Below are positions 50,843 through 59,302 of a DNA stretch of 64,000 nt, in pieces. Source of the DNA: Paenibacillus gyeongsangnamensis (GTDB lineage: Bacteria; Bacillota; Bacilli; Paenibacillales; NBRC-103111); the NCBI RefSeq assembly GCF_027533625.1, contig NZ_JAQAGZ010000015.1:62001-126000 (forward strand), in the 5' to 3' direction. A model generated the notes under the pieces. The model was not told where the DNA came from and did no database searches. It saw nothing but the letters and a program-made list of their open reading frames with translations. Positions within the stretch are counted from its first letter, which is position 1. Each line of letters opens with the position of its first letter. Made by a program: the position numbers and the translations under genes.

Positions 50843-52234
50843 TTAAGTCTCTTTCCCAGTACTTGGAGCGCCTTCTTTCTGCTGCGCTTTCATCAATTTT
50901 TCTTTCATTTCATCCCTCTTTTGCCGGCGGTCCTTGAGCGACGCATGCTCCGGCGTTTCCTGATACAATTTTCTTCTGCCGATCCGGCGCAAATTTTCCG
51001 GCACCAGATTAAATTTTTCATCTTTCATGAGTGCTATAATGCCGGTGCTTTCCTGCTGTTTTTCGATACCGTAGATTTCATTGAAATATTCATCCGCGCG
51101 GCCCGGTACGTAGTTTTTCGGTTCGGGGTAACCGACGATAACGCCTTCGTAGTTACGCAAAATGACTTTATCCTGGCTTTGCGAGATCAAATAGTTGGGC
51201 TGAAGCGCAATTTTTCCGCCCCCGCCGGGAGCGTCGACGACAAAGGTCGGTACCGCATATCCCGAGGTGTGGCCGCGGAGCGACTCGATAATTTCCAGCC
51301 CTTTGGATACGGGGGCCCGGAAATGGCCGATCCCTTCGGATAAGTCGCATTGGTAAATATAGTAAGGGCGCACGCGCATTTTCACAAGCTCATGCATCAG
51401 CTTCTTCATGATATAGGTGCTGTCGTTGATGCCGGCCAGAATGACGGACTGGTTGCCCAAGGGAAGGCCGGCGCCAGCCAGCATGTCGCAGGCCTTCTTC
51501 GCTTCGTCCGTTATTTCCAAAGGATGATTGAAATGGGTATTCAGCCAAACCGGATGATATTTTTTGATGATGCCGCACAAATGCTCCGTAATCCGCTGCG
51601 GGAAAACGACCGGGGCCCTTGTGCCGATGCGAATGATCTCGACATGGGGAATCGCCCGCAAATTTTTCAGTATATATTCCAAAATGTTGTCGTTGATTAA
51701 TAATCCGTCCCCGCCGGAAAGCAGAACGTCACGCACCTCCGGCGTATTTCGAATATAGGCGATCGCATCGTCCAATTGTTTTTTCGGAACCCCCATGCCC
51801 ACCTGGCCGGAGAAGCGGCGGCGCGTGCAGTATCGGCAGTACATCGAGCATTGATTGGTCACGAGGAACAGCACCCGGTCAGGGTAACGGTGAGTTAAGC
51901 CGGGCGTAGGAGAATCCTCGTCCTCGTACAAGGGATCCTCCAGATCGTATTTCGTTTTCTGCAATTCGGCGGAAACGGGAACGGACTGCATGCGGATCGG
52001 GCAGCGGGGGTCATCCGGATTCATCAGGGATGCGTAGTAGGGCGTAATATTTAGCGGGATCGTCTGCGTCGAGATGCGAACGCCTTCCGCTTCCTCAGGG
52101 GTTAAATTCACTACTTTCTTCAGATCCTCCAGGGTCCGAATGGTATGCGTCAGCTGCCAAAGCCAGTCGTTCCACTGCTCCTCCGTTACGTCTTTCCAAA
52201 GCTCAATCTGCTTCCAGTTGCGTCGTTCCATCAT
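50843..52234 (-). CDS. kamA: Lysine 2,3-aminomutase KamA
   Basis: About 463 residues. The radical SAM motif is [13 protein letters not shown] (near residue 140). Motifs for PLP and lysine follow: [27 protein letters not shown] and QPNYLISQ (the PLP Lys region differs from the usual one). [21 protein letters not shown] is the typical N-terminus. The enzyme turns L-lysine into L-beta-lysine. No ablB acetyltransferase is adjacent. The start is ATG 52234 or 52231 after GGGGGTGCA. A sigma-54 promoter lies 37-54 bases upstream. Confidence 0.95.
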   Translation of the reverse strand: MMERRNWKQIELWKDVTEEQWNDWLWQLTHTIRTLEDLKKVVNLTPEEAEGVRISTQTIPLNITPYYASLMNPDDPRCPIRMQSVPVSAELQKTKYDLEDPLYEDEDSPTPGLTHRYPDRVLFLVTNQCSMYCRYCTRRRFSGQVGMGVPKKQLDDAIAYIRNTPEVRDVLLSGGDGLLINDNILEYILKNLRAIPHVEIIRIGTRAPVVFPQRITEHLCGIIKKYHPVWLNTHFNHPLEITDEAKKACDMLAGAGLPLGNQSVILAGINDSTYIMKKLMHELVKMRVRPYYIYQCDLSEGIGHFRAPVSKGLEIIESLRGHTSGYAVPTFVVDAPGGGGKIALQPNYLISQSQDKVILRNYEGVIVGYPEPKNYVPGRADEYFNEIYGIEKQQESTGIIALMKDEKFNLVPENLRRIGRRKLYQETPEHASLKDRRQKRDEMKEKLMKAQQKEGAPSTGKET

Positions 52235-52270
52235 TGCACCCCCAGTCATGATGCTTTGCACCTTATTAAG

Positions 52271-52288
52271 ATGCAAAACGCATGCCAA
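52271..52288 (-). promoter_or_regulatory. Sigma-54 promoter of kamA
   Basis: On the minus strand TTGGCATGCGTTTTGCAT has GG and GC exactly ten bases apart, matching TTGGCACG-N4-TTGCW at nearly every position. It lies at the right distance to give a short kamA leader. A sigma-54 activator gene (56235-57683) is nearby on the same strand. Confidence 0.8.
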
Positions 52289-52425
52289 CTCTTGGAGGAA
52301 TCAAGAACCCGCTATTCCTTTTGCTGTATCTATACTGCTGCCTCCTCCAATGCTCGACGTTTGTTCCCAATCCAAATCCATCCCCTTTTGTCATCTGCCG
52401 ATGATGTCTTCCTAATGATTTACGA

Positions 52426-53277
52426 TCAACCTTTTACAGCCCCGGCGGTTAATGCGCCCACGATGAATCTTTGTAAGACAATGAACACTACCATAACCGG
52501 GATGATCGCAAGAACGCTGGCAGCCGCCAAGAAATGAATGGTAATCGTACTGCTGCCCTCCGTTGTTGCCATCAAGTGAACGAGGGCGACGGATACGGGG
52601 AACAGCTCGCTTTTATCCAGCAAAATAAGCGGTATGACAAATTGCGACCAGCTTTGCACCAACACGAGAATCGAAGCGGAAGCAATGCCGGGGATGATGA
52701 CCGGAAAAATGATTTTGCTCAATATTTGCAGCTTGGTACATCCGTCGACTATGGCGGCCTCGTCCAAATCTTCCGGGATCGCATCCAGGTACCCTTTTAG
52801 AAACCAGGTTATAAACGGCAGTTCCACCGCTACGTATACGGCAATCAAACAAACGTAATTGTTGAAAAGCCCCAGTTGAACGAACAATCTATATAAGGGA
52901 ACCCCGATCACAACCGGAGAAATCATCTGGCATACTAGAATGGACATTAGCGACGCCTGTTTCAAGCGAAATTTAAAACGGGACAATCCATAGGCGGCCG
53001 GTATGGCGATAAGCAGAGTGAAAATACAGGTCAATATTACGATTTGCGCGGAATTTTTCAAGCTCTGCAGAATGTCTGTGTTTTCCAGAACAAATGAATA
53101 ATTTAACGTCATAAATTTCGAAGGTAGCAATTTTGGCGGGATGGCAAACAACTCCGGAACCGTCTTAAACGACATGGAAATGATCCAAAAAATCGGGAAC
53201 ATAAAAAACAGGGTAATGAGCACATAACTTATATACAACCCGAAATTAATCCAACGTTCCTTCCATACCCTGCTCAT
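52426..53277 (-). CDS. Carbohydrate ABC transporter permease, MalG type
   Basis: The protein has 283 residues with six helices. The cytoplasmic EAA loop is EDLDEAAIVDGCTKLQILSK, in the form of sugar-importer permeases. It overlaps the other permease gene by four bases. No ATPase gene lies with it, so a shared MsmX-type ATPase elsewhere is likely. Substrate unknown. Confidence 0.92.
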   Translation of the reverse strand: MSRVWKERWINFGLYISYVLITLFFMFPIFWIISMSFKTVPELFAIPPKLLPSKFMTLNYSFVLENTDILQSLKNSAQIVILTCIFTLLIAIPAAYGLSRFKFRLKQASLMSILVCQMISPVVIGVPLYRLFVQLGLFNNYVCLIAVYVAVELPFITWFLKGYLDAIPEDLDEAAIVDGCTKLQILSKIIFPVIIPGIASASILVLVQSWSQFVIPLILLDKSELFPVSVALVHLMATTEGSSTITIHFLAAASVLAIIPVMVVFIVLQRFIVGALTAGAVKG

Positions 53278-54215
53278 CTATTTCCCTCCTGTCTACCCAT
53301 AAACCAGAAATAAACGATGGTCATGATCGCATTCAGGCACAGCAGCACCACAGCATTCGCCGCGCCTTGGCCCAAATTGGAGCCCGTAAAAATCGTGTTG
53401 TAAATATTTAAAGCAATCACGTCGGTGCTTTGCCCCGGTCCTCCGCCGGTCAGCGCCATCACCATGTCGAATGTATTGAAGGTTTGCACGGAAATTAAAA
53501 TTAAATTAATAAGCAAAATCGGCGAAATGATAGGAACGACGACACGAAACAGCCTTTGCCAAACGTTGGTCCCGTCGATTTTAGCCGCCTCCAGCACATC
53601 GTTAGGGAAAGTCTGCAACGCCGCGTAAATGAGAATCATACTGAAAGCGGTACCTCTCCACACATTGGAAAAGATAACCGAAATTAAAGCAATGCTAGGA
53701 GAGGATAAAAAGGGAATGGCCTTAAAGCCCATGACTGTGAGTAAATTGTTTAAAATACCGGCTTTTGACTCGTTATAGAGAAGCTTCCATATGACCCCGA
53801 TGATCACACCCGGGATAGCCCAGGCCGTCAGCACCGCAGTCCGTGCGATTACCGTTCCGAACAGTTTTCTCTTGGTGCCCTGATCTATCAATATAGCAAT
53901 GAAAAAACCGAAAATCATCTGAAAAGTAACACTAAAGAAAACAAACAGCGCCGTAATCCAAAGCATCTTCCCGAAACCCGGCGTTGTAAACAAATTACTA
54001 TATGATTTGAGCGTATAACTGTAGCCGTTATCCATTAGACTGGCATTGGTGAAGCTTAACCGGATCACTTCAAATATAGGATAAGCAAAAACCAGCACCA
54101 GTACGATCCCTAAAGGAAGTATCCAAGGTACCGGCGAATTCGCCAGTATCTTGGATTTAGATTTTTTAGCCGCCACGTTGTATGCCGCTAAGTTAGGTGG
54201 AGGGATATTTGCCAT
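53274..54215 (-). CDS. Carbohydrate ABC transporter permease, MalF type
   Basis: The protein has 313 residues with six helices and the EAA loop NDVLEAAKIDGTNVWQRLFR. The helix-rich N-terminus is preceded by a Lys-rich cytoplasmic segment. It pairs with the MalG-type protein to form the membrane channel. It follows the binding-protein gene by 14 bases. Confidence 0.92.
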   Translation of the reverse strand: MANIPPPNLAAYNVAAKKSKSKILANSPVPWILPLGIVLVLVFAYPIFEVIRLSFTNASLMDNGYSYTLKSYSNLFTTPGFGKMLWITALFVFFSVTFQMIFGFFIAILIDQGTKRKLFGTVIARTAVLTAWAIPGVIIGVIWKLLYNESKAGILNNLLTVMGFKAIPFLSSPSIALISVIFSNVWRGTAFSMILIYAALQTFPNDVLEAAKIDGTNVWQRLFRVVVPIISPILLINLILISVQTFNTFDMVMALTGGGPGQSTDVIALNIYNTIFTGSNLGQGAANAVVLLCLNAIMTIVYFWFMGRQEGNR

Positions 54216-54229
54216 ACATTGTTACCCCC

Positions 54230-55567
54230 TTATTGTTTGCTGACCGCATCCTGTGCATCCTTTAACGCATCTTCCGGCGATTTGCTTCCGGAAATTACAC
54301 TTGAAAGCGCGATTTGCATTTGTTCGGATATTTTGCTATACACTGGAGCAGAAGGACGGGTTTGCGCATATTTGTCCAGCTGAAGCTTGAAATCGTCGTT
54401 GAATTTCGTGCCTTTCCAATCAGGAGAACCGTACAAAGATTTACGGGTAGGCAGCCATCCTCCGATGTCGCACCACTGACCCATTCCTTTGTCTCCCACA
54501 AACGCGTCAACCAGGAAATCAACTGCGGCCTGGGCTTTTGCCGGATCTTTGGTAAATACGCCATATACCCATCCGCCTGCGGCAGTCGCATTCTGGTCTG
54601 CACTCATTTGCGGGATCGGTGCTACGGCCCATTTGTCAAACTCCTGGTCCCCGAGAAGATCGTGCAGCACTTGACCCTGCCAGCTTCCGCCCAGGAACAT
54701 GGCAATTTTTCCGCTAGGAAACTCGTTGTTTTGGTCGTTCTCGATCTTGTAGTTCGCTACGCGCTGCGGTGTAACGCCGGTTTGCACCAGCTTATTGACG
54801 AACGTGAGAAAATTTAACATTTTCTGTTTGTTGTCTCCACTGGCGAAGGTTGCGTTGCCTTGATCGTCAACCAACTTTCCGCCTTGTCCCCAAAAGAACG
54901 GTAGAATCGAAGTAATCGTAGCTCCTTCGCCGCGGCCGCCAGGGAAAATAAACGGATCCATTCCTTTCGCCTTAAGCTGCTGTCCGATCGTCAAAACCTC
55001 ATCCCATGTTTTAGGCGGCTGGGGTATCAAGTCTTTCCGATAGAACAGGACACGTGTATCCGTGTTAAACCACAAGCCGTAAATTTTGCCGTCCGGTCCT
55101 TTGACAACCTTTTGCACAAACGGGAAGAAATCATCGGCTTTGATCCCGGCCTTAGCCAAATAGTCGTCAAGCGGCTGCAAATTTTTCATAAATTGCGGGA
55201 ACATAAAGCTGTCGATCATACTGATATCCGGCGCTCTGCCCTGCGTCACCTGCTGCATCAGGTTGGCCATCGACTCATTCGAATTAGTTGAAGATAATTG
55301 GCTGTTGTCCAGCTTGAAATTCGGATGATTCTTCTCAAAATTTGAAACCGCATTTTTTACATATTCCAAACGTTTGGGATCCGGCGACTTCATTCCGTAT
55401 TGCGGATGCGAAACCCAAGAGATTGTTTGCTGACCGCCTGCAGAAGGAGTTGTTTTACTGTCCATCGTTTTCGTACCGGCTACTTGGTTTCCACTGCTGC
55501 TGCAACCGGCGCCGAACATGGAAAGAGATATTACTAACGCTGCCAAACCTTTAGACTTTATCTTCAC
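54230..55567 (-). CDS. Extracellular solute-binding lipoprotein (sugar ABC importer)
   Basis: The protein has 445 residues. The lipobox MFGAGC follows the signal peptide. The mature part is a family-1 binding protein: TISWVSHPQYG, QGRAPDISMID (ligand loop), YGLWFNTDTRVLFYRKDLIP, GSWQGQVLHDLLG. It starts at GTG 55567, near GAGGCA. Operators of the GTTTTATAATATAAAAC type and a ROK remnant lie upstream. The neighbouring sugar-acid genes suggest that sugar acids or oligomers of them are the substrate. Confidence 0.93.
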   Translation of the reverse strand: MKIKSKGLAALVISLSMFGAGCSSSGNQVAGTKTMDSKTTPSAGGQQTISWVSHPQYGMKSPDPKRLEYVKNAVSNFEKNHPNFKLDNSQLSSTNSNESMANLMQQVTQGRAPDISMIDSFMFPQFMKNLQPLDDYLAKAGIKADDFFPFVQKVVKGPDGKIYGLWFNTDTRVLFYRKDLIPQPPKTWDEVLTIGQQLKAKGMDPFIFPGGRGEGATITSILPFFWGQGGKLVDDQGNATFASGDNKQKMLNFLTFVNKLVQTGVTPQRVANYKIENDQNNEFPSGKIAMFLGGSWQGQVLHDLLGDQEFDKWAVAPIPQMSADQNATAAGGWVYGVFTKDPAKAQAAVDFLVDAFVGDKGMGQWCDIGGWLPTRKSLYGSPDWKGTKFNDDFKLQLDKYAQTRPSAPVYSKISEQMQIALSSVISGSKSPEDALKDAQDAVSKQ

Positions 55568-55574
55568 TGCCTCA

Positions 55575-55765
55575 TTACCCCTTTCGAAGTTTTAGTTTTA
55601 TATCGTTAGAGCATAATTTGCTCGGACGATCGAACAGATATTGCATAATCAGAGAAGCGGCTCCTATAATGGAAGCGCTTTCTCGAAGAAGAGCCGCCCA
55701 ATATGATGGGTTCCGGATTAAAATAGTTGATTAGACTGGCGATCCCGATTCCAAAATACCATCCC
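55575..55765 (-). pseudogene. C-terminal remnant of a ROK-family regulator
   Basis: Read on the minus strand, GIGIASLINYFNPEPIILGG is the typical ROK C-terminal segment. After it the sense continues in another frame (RESASIIGAASLIMQYLFDR, then PSKLCSND) to TAA at 55575-55577. The N-terminal three-quarters is missing. It directly precedes the sugar importer, so an old local repressor was lost. Confidence 0.6.
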
Positions 55766-55788
55766 GATTACGTTTAAATTCTCAATTT

Positions 55789-55971
55789 GTTCTATAATAT
55801 AAAATTGCGTTTTGAAATTTTTGAGTTACAATTCTCAAATCAACTGTTTTCTCCCTGAATTCTCCTCTCAATTAATAAGCGAAAGGGGATCACACAAACG
55901 TTTTATAATATAAAACTATGTTTTATATGGATAGTACAGGATAAATCATAATATGTTTTATATTATAAAAC
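55789..55971. promoter_or_regulatory. Three GTTTTATAWTATAAAAC operators upstream of the sugar importer
   Basis: Sites: GTTCTATAATATAAAAT (55789-55805), GTTTTATAATATAAAAC (55900-55916, perfect) and GTTTTATATTATAAAAC (55955-55971, perfect). The two perfect sites are 55 bases apart, about five helical turns. Further copies lie at 57895, 57968 and 63488. The remainder of 55972-56143 holds two weak cre-like sequences (55994-56008 and 56018-56032) and no gene. Confidence 0.7.
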
Positions 55972-56143
55972 TAGGTTTTGATTTTTTGTTCAAAGTAAAC
56001 GATTACTATCATGAGAGATGTAATCGCTTAACAAAATACAATATATTCTGAAGTGTATAATATATCTAATTGTCGCTTATTGTCAATCCATTTGTTATTT
56101 TAACAACTTATCATGAAGCAGCTCGAATGGCGAAGGACGTTCT

Positions 56144-56233
56144 GGCGGCGGGTGAGGTCTTTTTGCAAACGGTTAGAGCAGCTGAAGTCTCTTTCCCTGT
56201 ACTTGGAGCACCTTCTTTCTGCCGAGCTTTCAT
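56144..56233 (-). repeat. Second copy of the kamA 3' end and terminator arm
   Basis: This 90-base stretch matches 50805-50893 at roughly 85-90 percent, covering GGCGGCGGGTGAGGTC, the shared CTCTTTCCC-GTACTTGGAGC block and the last codons of kamA ([10 protein letters not shown] region). It is fused directly behind the sigma-54 activator gene. It is a relic of a second kamA or a duplication junction. Confidence 0.75.
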
Positions 56234-56234
56234 T

Positions 56235-57683
56235 TTACGGTTTTTTTGCGATGCCGTACCGATTCAGCTTATATTGCAAAGCCTGGCGCTTGATGCCCAA
56301 GGCCTGTGCCGTGAGGGTAATGTTATATTGATGCTGCTTCAGCGCCTCCGCGATGGCTTCCTTCTCTATTTGCTTCACTCTATCGGTCAATCTCCCGGCT
56401 GAATCATTCGCGGTTTTATCGCTCCAAGGACGGGACAAGAGAACGGGAGCCGCAGCTTTCATTTTATTCTCCATGAGCGAAGCGGGAAGGTGATGCTCTT
56501 CTATGGTTTCACATTCCAGCTCCATCATATTGTAAGTGGATTCGATGGCATGGCTTAATTCCCGGATGTTGCCGGGCCAGTGATAGTCTATCAGCCGATT
56601 CATGGCGGCGGGGGCGATGACCGTGATCTTCATGCCGAACATCGCATTGAATTTTTCGATGAAATGCTGCGTGAGGAGGGGGATATCTTCTTTTCTTTGC
56701 GCAAGCGGAGGAAGATAAAGATTAACCACACTGAGTCGGTAGTATAAATCGTTGCGCAACAATCCCTTTTCGAGCGCTTCTTTCGGGTCGATATTCATGG
56801 CCGTCAGGATCCGAACGTCCACTTGCTGTTCCTGGGTCCCCCCGATCCGGCGAACCATGCCGTCTTGAAGCACACGCAGCAGCTTGGCCTGCAATAATAA
56901 ATCCAAGCTGTTCAGCTCATCCAAAAAAAGAGTTCCTCCGTTGGCCTGCTCGAATAAGCCGGCACGGTCAATCGCGCCGGTAAACGCTCCTCGCGCGGTG
57001 CCGAACATGATTCCTTCCATTAGCTCGTTGGGGACGGCCGCGCAATTTTGCGCAATAAACGGACGGTTCCTGCGGGCGCCGGCATTGTGTATGCTCTGAG
57101 CGAACAATTCCTTGCCGGTGCCGGTAGGCCCGCATATCAACACGGGGGAGCTTGTGCGTGAGGCCTTTTTGGCGAAGGAGACGGCATTTAGAAACAGCTC
57201 GCTCTTTCCGATCAAATCACTGAAATGATAAGGAGCGGAGCTTGCATTTTTTTTATCTTTTGCGGGGGATTCGTAGATTTGATGCCTGAGGTCCAGGATT
57301 TGGTCGTGGAGATGAACGATGCTTGTGATGTCCTTTGCCACTTCCAGGGCACCGATGATTTCGCCGTCTTCCAGAAGCGGGTAAGTGCTGTTAATCGTGG
57401 TGATTCGTTTCCCCTCGACATTGACATAGGTCTGTATTTTTTCGCGAATTTCTTTGCCGGTCTGCAGTACCTTAACGAACGTGCTCGTTTCATTGGTCAG
57501 GGAAGGGAAGAGGTCGAACACATTTTTCCCTAATACTTGCTCCCGGTGAAAGCCGTCGGTTTCAGCCATTTTATCGTTATAAAAAACGGTTATGCCTTTG
57601 TTATCGATAAGATGAACGCCTACATCGATCATATTGAGCATTTTCTCGAAATACTTGGATCCATCATCGTTCCGATCGGACAT
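56235..57683 (-). CDS. Sigma-54-dependent activator, PAS-AAA+-Fis
   Basis: About 482 residues. A PAS domain (residues about 5-115, MIDVGVHLIDNKGITVFYND) is followed by an AAA+ domain with Walker A GPTGTGKELF, the sigma-54-contacting GAFTGA loop, Walker B GGTLFLDELNSL and arginine-finger region RNDLYYRLSVV. It ends in a Fis-type HTH (NITLTAQALGIKRQALQYKL). It resembles RocR/PrdR-type regulators of amino-acid use. ATG 57683 has AGGCGGGTG upstream; ATG 57722 is an alternative. The sigma-54 promoter of kamA is the obvious target. Confidence 0.93.
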   Translation of the reverse strand: MSDRNDDGSKYFEKMLNMIDVGVHLIDNKGITVFYNDKMAETDGFHREQVLGKNVFDLFPSLTNETSTFVKVLQTGKEIREKIQTYVNVEGKRITTINSTYPLLEDGEIIGALEVAKDITSIVHLHDQILDLRHQIYESPAKDKKNASSAPYHFSDLIGKSELFLNAVSFAKKASRTSSPVLICGPTGTGKELFAQSIHNAGARRNRPFIAQNCAAVPNELMEGIMFGTARGAFTGAIDRAGLFEQANGGTLFLDELNSLDLLLQAKLLRVLQDGMVRRIGGTQEQQVDVRILTAMNIDPKEALEKGLLRNDLYYRLSVVNLYLPPLAQRKEDIPLLTQHFIEKFNAMFGMKITVIAPAAMNRLIDYHWPGNIRELSHAIESTYNMMELECETIEEHHLPASLMENKMKAAAPVLLSRPWSDKTANDSAGRLTDRVKQIEKEAIAEALKQHQYNITLTAQALGIKRQALQYKLNRYGIAKKP

Positions 57684-57853
57684 CAGGTTCACCCGCCTCG
57701 CGAAGAATGCTTCAACTAACATCTTATGATCTTTTGGTTGGAAAAAGAACAGGGGGGCTCCGGTTTAAAGTTTCTCCGGATTTATTGCCTGTGGCGGAAT
57801 TTTATGGATTGACAATAAGCGATCCTTGGAGCTATGATTTAGATTAGAAAGAG

Positions 57854-57868
57854 TTGTAATCGCTTACT
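57854..57868. promoter_or_regulatory. cre site (CcpA operator)
   Basis: TTGTAATCGCTTACT fits the catabolite-responsive consensus WTGNAANCGNWNNCW at all fixed positions. It lies 160 bases before the larA-like gene, so glucose repression of the sugar-acid operon is likely. Confidence 0.6.
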
Positions 57869-57894
57869 TCTTGCGCAAGCAAAATGAAAACCTA

Positions 57895-57984
57895 GTTCTA
57901 TAATATAGAACAAAACTCCTTTGAAATGATTGCACAAGTTTGTTCTATGTAGAGAATATAAAACATAGTTCTATATTACAAAAC
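57895..57984. promoter_or_regulatory. Two GTTCTATAWTATAGAAC operators before the sugar-acid operon
   Basis: GTTCTATAATATAGAAC (57895-57911, perfect palindrome) and GTTCTATATTACAAAAC (57968-57984, one altered half). They lie 44-133 bases before the larA-like gene and match those upstream of the sugar importer. Confidence 0.7.
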
Positions 57985-58027
57985 AAAATCAAGGATAGTT
58001 CATCAACCGAAAGCAGGGTGAACAGCG

Positions 58028-59281
58028 ATGAAGGTTATTGAAGATATGCTTCGCGAGATCCAATTGCCGCGCATGGTCAAAGTACGCCAACATTTCGCTG
58101 CGCCTGAGATTGACGATGTGCCCGCTGCCGTTCGCGAGGCGATGGTGCAGGCCGGCGTTCTCTCGCGGATTGTTCCGGGTGATAGGGTGGCCATTACGGT
58201 AGGAAGCCGCGGAGTAGCTGAAATACCGGTGATTACGCGGGAAGTGGTTCATGCCGTGAAGTCGGCAGGCGGGCAGCCTTTCATCATTCCTTCCATGGGA
58301 AGTCATGGAGGGGCTACGGCGGAGGGACAGAAGGAAGTGCTGGAGGACTTGGGAGTAACGGAAGAGTCCGTGGGCGCGCCGATACTCTCAAGTATGGAGG
58401 TCGTTCGAGTAGGCCAATTGCCGAACGGGCTGCCTGTTTATACGGATAAGCACGCTTTCGAGGCGGATAAAGTGATTGTGATCAACCGGATTAAGCCGCA
58501 CACCGCTTTTCGGGGCCCGGTAGAGAGCGGACTTATGAAAATGATCACGATAGGGCTCGGCAAGCAAAAAGGAGCGGATGCGGCTCATGCCTATAGCTTT
58601 AAATACATGGCGGAGCATGTCCCGGAAATGGCCAAAATCGTGCTCTCCAAAGTCCCCGTTATTTTTGGCTTAGGCACCATTGAGAACGCCTACGACCGGC
58701 CTGCCCAAATCGTTGCGGTTCCGGCGGAAAGGCTGGAGGAAGCGGAGCCCGGCTTGTTGCTTGAAGCGAAATCTTTGATGCCGAGGATCATGTTCGATCC
58801 GATCGATGTTCTGGTAGTGGACGAAATCGGGAAGAACATTTCGGGCGACGGAATGGATCCGAATATTACGGGACGGTACGGAACGCCTTATGCAAGCGGA
58901 GGGCCTGAGATCACGCGGATTGTCGTATTGGGACTGAGCGAAAAGACGCATGGAAACGCCAATGGCTTGGGACTGGCGGATGTTACGACCAAGAAGGTGG
59001 TTGACCAGGTGATCTATGAAAAAGGCTATGCCAATGCTCTGACAAGCACCGTTGTGTGTATGGTTCGGACTCCCATGTTCCTTGAAACGGAAGAGCTGGC
59101 GGTAAAGGCGGCGATTAAAGCCTGCAACGCTTTCGATTTGACCAAGGCAAGAGTCGTGAGGATTCATAACACTCTGGAATTAAGGGAGATTTGGATTTCT
59201 GAGAGCTTGATTCCGGAAGCCTTATCCAATGAAGACGTTGAAATCTTGAGTGAGCCGGAGCCGATGGATTTTTCAAATTGA
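58028..59281 (+). CDS. LarA-like (nickel-pincer lactate racemase family) protein
   Basis: The protein has 417 residues. Family marks are AITVGSRGVAEIP near residue 56, the loop FIIPSMGSHGGATAEGQ with the conserved His, RIKPHTAFRGPVESGLMKM with Lys and His, and KNISGDGMDPNITGRY. LarA proteins use a nickel-pincer nucleotide to epimerise 2-hydroxy acids; homologues work on other hydroxy acids. The gene starts the operon of a sugar-acid dehydratase, so epimerisation of an aldonate is likely. GCAGGGTG precedes ATG. It is followed by the dehydratase at 21 bases. Confidence 0.85.
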   Translation: MKVIEDMLREIQLPRMVKVRQHFAAPEIDDVPAAVREAMVQAGVLSRIVPGDRVAITVGSRGVAEIPVITREVVHAVKSAGGQPFIIPSMGSHGGATAEGQKEVLEDLGVTEESVGAPILSSMEVVRVGQLPNGLPVYTDKHAFEADKVIVINRIKPHTAFRGPVESGLMKMITIGLGKQKGADAAHAYSFKYMAEHVPEMAKIVLSKVPVIFGLGTIENAYDRPAQIVAVPAERLEEAEPGLLLEAKSLMPRIMFDPIDVLVVDEIGKNISGDGMDPNITGRYGTPYASGGPEITRIVVLGLSEKTHGNANGLGLADVTTKKVVDQVIYEKGYANALTSTVVCMVRTPMFLETEELAVKAAIKACNAFDLTKARVVRIHNTLELREIWISESLIPEALSNEDVEILSEPEPMDFSN

Positions 59282-59302
59282 TCATATAAAAGAGGGATAA
59301 TC

